This document shows, in pieces, positions 55,918 to 64,000 of a DNA stretch of 64,000 bases. The position numbers were made by a program, and so were the translations under genes. The DNA lies in the NCBI GenBank assembly GCA_009760885.1, contig CM019701.1:40204960-40268959 (forward strand). The letters are read 5' to 3'. Under the pieces are notes generated by a model that was not told the DNA's origin, ran no database searches, and saw nothing but the letters and a program-made list of their open reading frames with translations. How positions within the stretch are numbered: the stretch's first letter is position 1; each line of letters starts with the position of its first letter. The stretch is from Achatina immaculata. Lineage: Eukaryota > Mollusca > Gastropoda > Stylommatophora > Achatinidae.

Positions 55918-56036
55918 GTTGCTTTACTTTATTGCTTTACTTTATTGCTTTACTTTATTGCTTTACTTTATTGCTTTACTTTATTGCTTTACTTTATTGC
56001 TTTACTTTATTGCTTTACTTTATTGCTTTACTTAAC
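55918..56036. repeat. 13-bp tandem repeat, about 9 copies
   Basis: The unit TTGCTTTACTTTA is repeated almost perfectly and ends exactly where LINE B sequence begins. Confidence 0.95.
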
Positions 56037-56795
56037 TTATAGAAGATGTAGACAAAGAATACGATGCCATAAAAACTGGAGGTTATGAAATACCAGAGAT
56101 TAGATGTGCTGATGACAGTTTTACTGTCCACAACATAAAAAAGGAATGGAACAACAAAAAGGAGCAAAACTTCTATCTTAATAAAGAAAAAATGATAACA
56201 ACTGACAAAACAAACTAGGCAGCTGAAATATGCATCAGTGAGGAAAAATTGGAAGATGTGAAGAGTTTTGAATATCTTGGATCACTGCTAACTAATAATA
56301 GAGATACAATGAGGGAAATTAAAAGGACATCTATCGATCTTCAAAAAGTAAAATGACCACAGCAGCTGTGGAGAGGAACTGACAGAATTACAAAAAATAA
56401 GATTTTTAAGGGCATGCATCTTTCCCATCGCACCATATGCCCGTGCGACCTGGACACTTAACAAAACAGCTGAGAAACATATAAATGCCTTTGAATGTAA
56501 ATGCTACAGAAGAGTTCTTCAAATGTCATGGGAACAAAAAAGAACAAATATATCCATACTACAAAAACTTAATATTGAAGAAGATTGGCCAGCAAAGATG
56601 ATTAAAGAGAGAAAACGTAAATATTTTGTACACATTAAATGCCATGATAATTTACAGAAAATCGTCTTGGAAGGGTACATACTGGTAGAAAGAAAGACAG
56701 AAAGACCAAGACAAAGATGGTTGCAAGACATAGTTGAGAGCTGTAAGGGAGGCAAAGTTCCGCAAGGGACATGCAAATGGCTGACTGACTGATAT
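56037..56795 (+). mobile_element. LINE B copy (plus), 5'-truncated and decayed
   Basis: From EDVDKE (56045) through a damaged palm (IRCADDSF instead of YADD) to the C-terminus. 56523-56792 is open: RTNISILQKLNIEEDW, KERKRKYFVHIKCHDN and RPRQRWLQDIVES. The 3' end reads GGGACATGCAAATGGCTGAC, so its ATGA tail is lost. Confidence 0.87.
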
Positions 56796-57060
56796 TGCTT
56801 TAAGAAAGGTATAGGCATATGTTCTATCAAAGTCTAAATTAGTTTAATCTAAAGTATGACTCGATTGTTGTATCTGTTATATTGCTGTTCCAAAAATGTG
56901 TTAGTTTATAATGATTGTGAGAATGTAATAATGTTTATTTCATGTAGTTGCATGAAGAAGAATGTGAAATGCATGGAAATAAATGGTTTATTAATTATTT
57001 ACTTATTTATGTTTTCCTTTTTCACGCATCAATAACAGATGTTGAATAAATATGAATAAA
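56796..57060. other. AT-rich, nothing recognised
   Basis: Short spacer between two LINE tails. Confidence 0.4.
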
Positions 57061-57061
57061 T

Positions 57062-57155
57062 GAAAGTTATATGATGAAGGGAGGATGGTAGACGGGCTTG
57101 CGTGCCCAATTCTTAACTCTTAGAAAATAAAGTCTGTTCGTTTGTTCGTTCGTTC
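57062..57155 (+). mobile_element. CR1/L2-like LINE 3' tail fragment (plus)
   Basis: GGTAGACGGGCTTGCGTGCC and CAATTCTTAACTC then AATAAAG match the family end, followed by (GTTC)n at 57129-57152 in place of ATCA. Confidence 0.85.
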
Positions 57156-57346
57156 TCTTACTCAATTTCTGCTTAAGAAAGAATCTTAAGTTGCTCAGGT
57201 GTCATAAACTGCAAATTCATTTGTTTATTTTTTTTAAAACCGCATAACACAAGGTTGAGTAATGAGTGTCCAGAAATCTTCATTCACTTCTCATATTTGG
57301 ATCATCTTTACGCAAACAAGTGAATTTTGTGTCACAATCCATGAAT

Positions 57347-58414
57347 TCATTTCTCTGTTTTGTCTTCAGTTTGTCTCCTGCAGGTAAAAATGGCGACAAA
57401 TGTTCTCCTATAAGAGGGGTTAAAGAAATAGTAGATGAAAACGTTGAGAGAAGAGTTGACCATGCCGAAGAGGAATGTAACCCGAGCCGAGACGAAGAAG
57501 ACGTTGCGGTAGACGCCGTCGAATGTTAGACCAGGAACAAATCGCTGTCCATAGACAACACCGAGCCTTTCCGTGTTGCAGATTATAGCCACTAGAGATA
57601 AGGCGAATATGGTCCTTACCACGTTCCGGTTTTTGTCGGAGAGAGGACGAGCATTTGATGTAGCGTCTTTCCCTCTGTCAACCGTGTGCGGGTCTTTGTT
57701 TGATTCACGACGCGTGTGGTTAGACAGTCCATCTTCCTTGACAGACTGTCTGTAATGTACAGTTGCCGCTCTGGATTCCTGTTGCCGAAATATGGAGGAT
57801 TTCTTCAGTCCAGAGATCATGACAAAAGCGCTGACAACAACCACGAGCAGATAAAATGTATCCACTCCTATGTGTAATAAATAGTTCAGCCAAAAGATAC
57901 TCTCTCCCCGGTCGCTGGACTGCCACAGAGACATGACAGTGACATTTGTTACGGCATCAAACTTCAAGTACAAGCCGCAGGTTCTGAAGTGTGGAGTGTA
58001 CGCTACAGTAGTCAGAATAAAAAACGCTAGCATAATGGCTACAGATCTGTTAATAGTGAACATGTTCTTAAACTTCAGCGGCATAGCAACACACAGGCAA
58101 CGCTGTAGGGCAATGAAAGCCGTTATACCTTGTGAGATATCGTAAAACAAAGCTGATATGTAGCTTAAAACGACGTCTAAAGCCAATGGTTCCATAACTG
58201 AGAAGCGGTTTACATGGTTGCTGGCGTAAATTGAGCTGAATATAAGAACTGTGAAACAACAGAGAAAATCGGAAGTTCCTAAAGCGAAAAGGCAAACAGT
58301 GACACAGTCTCTACGTCCTTGCTTGATGAAGATAATTAAACTTAATATGTTGGCGAAACAGCCAAAGGTTGCCAGAGGGGTGGACACAACGAAGATAAGA
58401 TAATCTCCTGCCAT
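57347..58414 (-). CDS. Seven-transmembrane G-protein-coupled receptor, likely chemosensory type
   Basis: An uninterrupted single-exon frame. From the first ATG in frame (58414) it gives 355 residues; numbering below counts from the TTG four codons upstream. Membrane helices at about 9-34 (N26, FANILSLIIF), 42-64 (D53 in LGTSD), 86-112, 128-147, 179-205, 268-290 and 306-334. Helix 3 ends LQRCLCVAMPLKF, so Q-R-C replaces D-R-Y. Helix 7 has NSSLNVFIYYFFN with N328 and Y332 in the place of NPxxY, then a short basic tail. The third inner loop is long and charged (206-265). N161 is a glycosylation site in outer loop 2. The rhodopsin-class fold would sit in the plasma membrane and signal to G proteins. 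The Q-R-C box, short tail and lack of introns resemble the receptor expansions of heterobranch molluscs thought to be chemosensory; ligand unknown. The natural N-terminus seems to be out of frame upstream. Confidence 0.85.
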   Translation of the reverse strand: MAGDYLIFVVSTPLATFGCFANILSLIIFIKQGRRDCVTVCLFALGTSDFLCCFTVLIFSSIYASNHVNRFSVMEPLALDVVLSYISALFYDISQGITAFIALQRCLCVAMPLKFKNMFTINRSVAIMLAFFILTTVAYTPHFRTCGLYLKFDAVTNVTVMSLWQSSDRGESIFWLNYLLHIGVDTFYLLVVVVSAFVMISGLKKSSIFRQQESRAATVHYRQSVKEDGLSNHTRRESNKDPHTVDRGKDATSNARPLSDKNRNVVRTIFALSLVAIICNTERLGVVYGQRFVPGLTFDGVYRNVFFVSARVTFLFGMVNSSLNVFIYYFFNPSYRRTFVAIFTCRRQTEDKTEK

Positions 58415-58424
58415 TTGTATCACC

Positions 58425-58503
58425 AAATCCAGTGCAGTACCTGTCCCCTGCCAGTCCCTGCTGTAAATAAACTGACAGAGGTATCAGTGAAGTTGTTAGT
58501 CAT
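58425..58503 (-). CDS. Probable N-terminal tail of the receptor, in another frame
   Basis: A minus-strand ATG at 58503 starts MTNNFTDTSVSLFTAGTGRG and ends at a stop overlapping the start of the receptor frame. It has N-F-T and the polar, short character of the outer tail of such receptors. A net one-base gain would join it to the main frame at DLVIQ. Either the gene has a frameshift here (pseudogene, or sequencing error) or translation starts at the internal ATG at 58414. Confidence 0.45.
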
Positions 58504-59225
58504 GACGTATCATTTGTAATAAACGAGTCTGTGTTTACTATTGCATTTTGGTCTTTCAGGAGTAAAACACACGAACTTGTTGTGTGATATTTCTCTATAG
58601 TATATTCTTGCTGGCAGGCAACTACAGTGTATAGACAAAGTATTTTCTTTTGTAAAATGATGTGTTCCATTTTTCTTTATTATATTTAAGCACTTATTGC
58701 TTATATTTATACTATTTAGGGATATTCTGGTATTAAAATTGCTTCGACCGCAGGTATTGAAACTCTTCTTATAAAAAAAAAACGTAATCACAAAACTATT
58801 GCTAGTATGTGGCACAAAAAAAGGTGTTAGCTACGGCTATTGAAACTTGGTAGGATGTTGCACAAGAAGGTGTCACGAAAGATTACTGAAACTGTTGTGA
58901 CCTTTGGGGACATATCTCAAGTGGTTTAAAATAGCATTTAGGGTGAATGGAGAGCTACAGAAGTAAGGGTTCCTTTCTGAATGCTCTAATCAATGACCTT
59001 TTTCATAGTTCGATCTGGTCTCCTGTATAGAATTCGTGGCAAAAAATGGAACATAATTAAAACTTGTCTGAATATTGATTTCATAAGAAAATATCACAGA
59101 CTAATAGTGCTTTACTGCAATAATTACTTACGCAACATTGATCTTTTTTTCTGAAGGCAAATTATCTCTAAGTATATAATTTCGTTTGATAGAAAGCAAC
59201 ATAGAAGAGGAAATAAAAGAAATTG
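58504..59225. other. Region upstream of the receptor, nothing firm
   Basis: AT-rich. No TATA-like or other promoter site can be assigned with confidence, and no other exon was seen. Confidence 0.4.
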
Positions 59226-59229
59226 GTGT

Positions 59230-59345
59230 TACCAACTGAAGAAAGAAGATTAGGAATGGAGAGGAATGGAGGCGAACTTTATCTGCAGCAATGAGCCTTA
59301 ATGGCTTGGAAAGCTGAGGAAGAAGAAGAAGAAGAAGAAGAAGAA
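59230..59345 (+). mobile_element. Possible retro-tail with (GAA)n
   Basis: AGGCGAACTTTATCTGCAGC and AATGAGCCTTAATGGC precede a run of about 9 GAA units (59318-59344), as in LINE E and at 54210-54592. Only the tail region is present, so family membership is uncertain. Confidence 0.45.
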
Positions 59346-59565
59346 CGTGATTTCGTTGTTCTATACAGACCAGGCTAATGTTACATCAAAACTTCAAATC
59401 TCTTATGTTGGAAAAAAATATAAGGCTATTCACATTCTGTAGAGAACATCTCAAGTATTTATGCTCAGATTTCCGTATCTTTTATATCTGAGATTCTCTT
59501 TAGACAATATAGTAAAAACGTTTTTCTTCAAAATATCTTGAATAAGAAACTTATTGTGTTTAAGG
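59346..59565. other. AT-rich spacer
   Basis: Nothing recognised. Confidence 0.4.
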
Positions 59566-59566
59566 T

Positions 59567-59700
59567 TCACCGGGACTGCAATTATCGTAACTTCACCGGG
59601 ACTGCAATTATCGTAACTTCACCGGGACTGCAATTATCGTAACTTCACCGGGACTGTAATTATTGTAACTTTACCAGGACTGTAATTATCGTAACATCAG
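59567..59700. repeat. 26-bp tandem repeat, about 5 copies
   Basis: The unit contains TTCACCGGGACTGCAATTAT then CGTAAC. The last two copies are diverged (TTTACCAGGACTG). Confidence 0.93.
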
Positions 59701-59867
59701 AATAGGGTAGCTTGTCTTCATGTGATAGCTATTTTCAATATGAAGGCGCAATTCTTTCATGGGGTTTTAAGAAATTTTTTTTTTTTTGTCATTGTTATCA
59801 AAGACACATCAGTTTAACTATCCTCAGAGAGCAGATCTTAATATGGCCTGATATTTGTGTTTTTATT

Positions 59868-61745
59868 ATTCATTCATTCATTCCTTTGCATGTCCCTTGC
59901 GGAACTTTGCCTCCCAAACAGCACTCCTGTAGGCCTCTCGGTTGTGAGCAAGATGGCCTGCTGCTGTTGCATCCATTTCCAGATCGTCAACGATGTCTTG
60001 CAGCCATCTTCGTTTCGGTCTTCCTCTTTTTCTTTTTCCCATTATGTATCCTTCCAATATGGTCTTCTCTAAATTATCATGACGTTTAATGTGTCCAAAA
60101 TATTTAAGTTTTCTCTCTTTAATCCTCTTTACTAGCCAGCCTTCTTCAATATTAAGCTCTTGTAGTATAGATATATTTGTTCTTTTTTGTGTCCACGATA
60201 TTTGAAGAACTCTTCTGTAGCATTTACATTCAAAGGCATTTATGTGTTTCTCAGCTGTTTTGTTAAGTGCCCAGGTCTCACAGGCATATGTTGCGATGGT
60301 AAAGATGCATGCCCTTAAAAATCTTATTTTTGTGGTTCTGTCTGCTCCTCTCCACAGCTTCTTCATTTGTTTTACTTTATGAAGAGCAATAGATGTCCTC
60401 CTTTTAATTTCCCTCATTGTATCTCCATTATTAGTTAGTAGTGATCCAAGATATTCAAATCTCTCCACTTCTTCCAGTTTTTCCTCATTGATACATATTT
60501 CAGTTGTCTTGTTTGTTTTGTCAGTTGTCATCACTTTAGCTTTCTTTGCATTAAGATAGAGGTTCTGCTCTTCGCTGTTCTTGCGGACTGACATAATTAG
60601 TTTTACCATTCCTTCTTGTGTTGTGGACAGCAATACTGTGTCATCAGCATATCTAATCTCTGGTATTTCATAACCTCCAACTGTTATGGCATCGTAATAT
60701 TCTTTATCTACATCTTCTCTAACATTCCTCATTATATTTTCAGTATACAAGTTAAATAAGTAAGGTGACAATATGCACCCCTGACGGACCCCTTGTTTTA
60801 TGTCAAACCAAGTTGTTGTCTCACCATTTATTCTTACTGCTGCTTGTTGGTCTAGATACAGCAGTGATGTTAATTGTATCAAATGTGTTGGAAATCCCAT
60901 TTTTTCCATTATATCCCAAAGTTTCTGGTGTTGTACACAATCAAATGCCTTTGAGTAGTCTATAAAGGATAAATATAGATTCACATTAAACTCCCTGCAT
61001 TTCTCTATTATTAATCTTATATTGAATATATGATCTCTTGATCCTCTTCCTTGCCTGAAGCCAGCTTGGACCATATTGACTTCTTCTTCTATTTTCTTTC
61101 GAAGTCTACCCATTATGATTTTTAACAGAATTTTACTGGCATGACTAATCAGGGCAACAGTTCTGTAGTTGGTGCATAATTTCAGGTTACCCTTTTTTGG
61201 CAGTGGTATGAATACAGTTCTTTTCCATTCTTTTGGCCAAATACCTGAATGTCATATCTTTTTACATAGTGCATGATAGATTGTTGCACACTCCTTTCCT
61301 CCTGCTTTAATAAATACAGCGGTTATCTCATCACATCCTGGTGATTTACCATTTTTCAGATTCTTTATTGCCCATAAAACTTCTTCCATTGTCGGCTCGG
61401 GTTCTTTCTCCTCCAATAATAATTCACACTGTTGATTTCTGTTTCCACAGTCGGTTGTTTCATACATCCTTTTGCAATATTCCTTCCATCTTTCTAGAAT
61501 TTCCTCTGTCTCTGTCAGGGTATTCCCCATCCCATCACAAATTACATTTAGCTTAGGTGTGACATTTCCCGTCAATGTCTTCATTTCTTTAAACATATCA
61601 CTATCTCTTCCACACTTATGATGTTCTTCTATTCTTTCACAACAATCTTGTATGTATTGTTTTTTGTCTTTTCTTATGTTTCTTCGTACTTCTTTTGTTA
61701 AAGTTTTATATTTATCTTTGTTGTTGTTTGTCACTCTCCATTTTA
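59868..61745 (-). mobile_element. LINE B, best-preserved copy (minus)
   Basis: The 3' tail (ATTC)n is at 59868-59881 and the copy is 5'-truncated near 61745. The coding strand is open from 61734 to 59878 in one frame except for one TGA at about 61250 (a Trp codon in the C-KKI-W-HSG context of other copies). Linker, RT and C-terminal domain are all present. It is the reference for the family in this window. Confidence 0.93.
59878..61734 (-). pseudogene. LINE B reverse transcriptase and C-terminal domain, one stop
   Basis: A 618-codon span. 61734-61252: basic linker (KEVRRNIRKDKKQYIQDCCER) then KSPGCDEITAVFIKAGG. A TGA at about 61250 replaces Trp. In the same frame FIPLPKKGNLKLCTNYRTVA follows, and from an internal ATG (61113) 411 residues run to the end: MVQAGFRQGRGSRDH at 14-28, FIDYSKAFDC with D52, KQGVRQGCILSPYLF at 106-120, IRYADDTVLL with Y155-ADD-158, then YACETWALNK and KRKRGRPKRRW near the C-terminus. 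The endonuclease half is absent. Reverse transcriptase copies its RNA at a nicked target; this copy could not move alone because of truncation and the stop. Confidence 0.9.
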
Positions 61746-61850
61746 TTATATCTTCACAAAAAAAACTAGTGTAACATATTTTAACAGAATGTTTTGTAAA
61801 TTAAACAACCCAATAATCAATAACAGATTATAATGGATTTCACAAAGGTA
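61746..61850. other. AT-rich spacer
   Basis: Boundary of LINE B. No clear partner for a target duplication was found. Confidence 0.35.
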
Positions 61851-61852
61851 AC

Positions 61853-61854
<2 letters not shown>

Positions 61855-61892
<38 letters not shown>
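61855..61892. repeat. (TA)n microsatellite
   Basis: About 19 TA units. Confidence 0.95.
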
Positions 61893-61898
<6 letters not shown>

Positions 61899-62485
61899 AA
61901 CAAGTGCAAAATGTGTTTAAGAAAAAGGTAATAAAACAGATTAATCTTATACGTAGCATAATTAAATACGCTATCAAGAGATCGGTCGAGAAAAGGATTA
62001 GACATGTACGTAAACTTGAACAAATTTTAAATTTATCTCGGTGAAAATGTCGTTCAGGACAAAACATATATACGGGATATTTGAGTTTCCTGACCGAAAG
62101 CAAACATGGAAAGTTAGCGTAGAAATTAAGAATATAAGAATTTTTGTATAATTTGTTTTTGTTTCGCATTTCGTGTTTTAAATACTTTATGAATTTCTTT
62201 AACACTAAATTGTTCTTGACTATTATAATATCGATGTGGTGTTCTCTAATTAAAACTGTCTGATAATTTCGCCAGTTAATCATTGATATTGCTGAATTTT
62301 GAGTGATGGCCACTGTCACTTTTTTTTAAAAAATGAACGCACGTTAATGCTTCTTTGTGTTCCTTCAACAGTTCTGAATGTCACACGTTGTATATTATGC
62401 TTCACCACAAGACTGAAATCTTGGCACACAAAATTACCATAGAATAAAAGTGGTTCGTTTGTGAATCAAATTATAGTTTACTTTG
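61893..62485. other. AT-rich non-coding sequence
   Basis: A 154-codon minus frame (62319-61855) runs into the TA repeat and lacks any known motif. Not called. Confidence 0.4.
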
Positions 62486-62486
62486 A

Positions 62487-62495
62487 ATGTGCATT

Positions 62496-62529
<34 letters not shown>
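62487..62529. repeat. (ATC)n trinucleotide repeat, tail of LINE D
   Basis: About 13 ATC units (ATG on the opposite strand), directly joined to the LINE D 3' end, and so its own tail. Confidence 0.95.
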
Positions 62530-62530
<1 letters not shown>

Positions 62531-62950
62531 GTGCCGTGCCGACTGGCGTTGGCTATCATGCTTCTCCAGAGTACAAGATCCTTCTTGCAGGCCATCAGCT
62601 CAGTTGGTGATCTCCTCTCACACCATCTTGCCAGATTGTCAAGTATCATTTCTCTTGGTCATCCCCTGGCTCTTCTTCCTCCTATTTTTCCTGTTGTTAT
62701 AATATTTTCAATGCCCTCTCTTCTCATTGCATGTCCTGTGAAAGTACATTTTCTGTCTTTTATTTTTTTTTTTACAAAATATTTTTCCTATCTCCAGCTC
62801 TTCTCAAACATTCTTCATTAGTTATTTTTGCTGTCCATGGAATTCGCAACATTCTTCTAATAAACCACATTTCTGCTGCTTCCAATGACTTTTGGGCAGA
62901 CCTGCTTGTTGTCCACGATTCACTTCCATATAACAAGATAGGTTTAATGT
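62530..62950 (-). mobile_element. LINE D 3' fragment (minus)
   Basis: GTGCCGTGCCGACTGGCGTT is the reverse of the family end. The minus strand encodes LLYGSESWTTSRSAQKSLEA (in part), WFIRRMLRIPWT and NEECLRRAGDRK at 62954-62772, and decayed sequence to the tail. It preserves the segment deleted from 16780-16800 of the long copy. A LINE B insertion abuts its 5' limit. Confidence 0.9.
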
Positions 62951-62955
62951 TCATT

Positions 62956-63517
62956 CATTCATTCATTCATTTGCATGTCCCTTGCGGAACTTTGCCTCCC
63001 TAACAGCAATCCTGTAGGTCTCTCGGTTGTGAGCAAGATGGCCTGCTGCTGATACATCCATTTGCAGATCATCAACGATCTTGCAGCCATTTTCACCTTG
63101 GTCTTCCTCTCTTTCTTTTTCCCATTATGTACCCTTCCAAGACAGTCTTCTCTAGATTATCATGACGTTTAATGTGTCCAAAATATTTAAGTTTTCTCTC
63201 ATTAATCTTCTTTACTAGCCAACCTTCTTCAATATTAAGTTCTTGCAGTATGGATATATTTGTTCTTTTTTGTGTCCATGATATTTGAAGAACTCTTCTG
63301 TAGCATTTACACTGAAAGGCATTTATGTGTTTATCAGCTGTTTTGTTAAGTATCCAGGTCTCACAGGCATATGTTGCGATGGGAAAGATGCATGCCCTTA
63401 AAAATCTTATATTTATAGTTCTGTCTGTTCCTCTCCACAGATTCTTTATTTGTTTTGCTTTCTGAAGAGCGATAGATGTTCTCCTTTTAATTTCCCTCAT
63501 TGCATCTCCATTATTAG
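62956..63517 (-). mobile_element. LINE B copy inserted at the edge of LINE D (minus)
   Basis: The 3' tail (ATTC)n is at 62956-62972. 63500-63093 is open for 135 codons: REIKRRTSIALQKAKQIKNL, YACETWILNKTADKH, RTNISILQELNIEEGW and KRKRGRPR. It ends at ATTAGTT near 63517. The flanks carry the direct repeat TTTAATGTTCATT (62943-62955 and 63518-63530), a target-site duplication. Confidence 0.9.
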
Positions 63518-63530
63518 TTTAATGTTCATT

Positions 63531-64000
63531 AAATGAAATTCACAAGTATCAAATTAAGGCACCTCCGAAAGCATTTTACACAAAGTTTCCAAAATATCAA
63601 ATCTTCGGCATTTCTCACACAATACTAATAATCATTTCCAGCTTGAAATGCTATCTTCTATCTATACTAAACTACTCAGGGTTATAAACTGATCTATTGA
63701 GTATCTGTTGGCTCTACATGCCCATCTGTTCTATCTGTCATTGCTCTCTTATCTTTCTATTCTTCTTTTTCTCTATCTTTGTATTCGGTATTTCCCGTCT
63801 TCTCTGTTGTTTCAGTACTTCTGTCTATCTTTCCGTCTTCGTTTCTCTCTGCCCCCTTTGTTATGCCTCTCTATCCGTTCTCTCTCTTTTGTTTTGCTGT
63901 TCGTAGTCTTCCTTTTGTTTTTAAACTGCACGCTTGGTTTATATATCGTCAGTCGGTTGTCCAGTAGGACACACCTCTAGATCTTTCTCTTGGTCAGCTG
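63531..64000. other. CT-rich non-coding sequence
   Basis: T/C-rich from about 63720, producing Leu/Ser/Phe open frames (63697-63980) that I regard as compositional. Nothing else seen before the window ends. Confidence 0.5.

Noticed and set aside
57566..57926. Plus and other-frame open stretches over the receptor
   Set aside because: Shadows of the minus-strand receptor; they lack membrane or other motifs.
58415..58426. Start of the receptor at a TTG, four codons upstream of the ATG
   Set aside because: A nuclear animal gene would rarely start at TTG, so the in-frame ATG at 58414 is used for the feature, with the upstream tail recorded separately.
61855..62319. 154-codon minus frame
   Set aside because: AT-rich, ends in a TA microsatellite, without recognisable motif.

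Overview
This is eukaryotic, invertebrate nuclear DNA. It has long non-coding stretches, dense microsatellites and minisatellites, APE-type LINEs, Tc1/mariner transposons and tRNA-derived SINEs, and no operon-like gene packing. Overall character plus one single-exon rhodopsin-class receptor with Q-R-C in place of the DRY motif suggest a gastropod mollusc, probably a heterobranch sea slug. That assignment is inference from family resemblance; no species can be read from the sequence.

Host gene content is very low. Two features look like host coding sequence: a 193-bp exon on the minus strand (2263-2455) with clean splice signals that encodes a cytoplasmic tail plus one membrane segment, and the seven-transmembrane receptor at 57347-58414 (minus), whose likely N-terminus lies in another frame just upstream. 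Almost everything else recognisable is mobile or tandemly repeated.

Layout: 1-2200 low-complexity purine and triplet arrays; 2263-2455 membrane-protein exon; 2862-6480 a dead mariner plus a LINE-A tail, tandemly duplicated as a 1.79-kb unit; 6528-10440 minus-strand LINE remnants (B twice, C once); 10784-11690 a 23-bp minisatellite; 11759-17190 a SINE plus LINE D, whose 5' part is tandemly duplicated (1,543 bp); 18788-21760 a nearly intact CR1/L2-like LINE; 22585-23915 LINE scraps including a probable R2/NeSL-type C-terminus; 24755-25910 a 27-bp satellite holding LINE tails; 27300-28136 an RNase H relic; 28893-30400 a Tc1-like element; 31010-39420 SINEs, LINE B copies and a nested RNase H LINE (E) with target-site duplication; 40040-42535 LINE F split by a 36-bp minisatellite; 43305-49000 further LINE and SINE fragments; 50430-53765 tandem repeats and an inverted SINE pair; 53890-55058 a fold-back DNA element with a nested retro-tail; 55918-57150 LINE pieces; 57347-58503 the receptor; 59567-63520 tandem repeat, the best LINE B copy, and LINE B inserted into LINE D.

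The LINE families each carry a characteristic 3' microsatellite (B ATGA, CR1/L2-like TTGA/ATCA, D ATG, E GAA, A ATAAG-like). Their 3' ends therefore seed many of the short repeats. I see no CRISPR array, rRNA gene, functional tRNA gene or operon. I did not find a clearly new multi-gene system. The most distinctive observations are the receptor with its displaced N-terminus, the fold-back element, the shared SINE core behind different tRNA heads, and the minisatellite inside a LINE.
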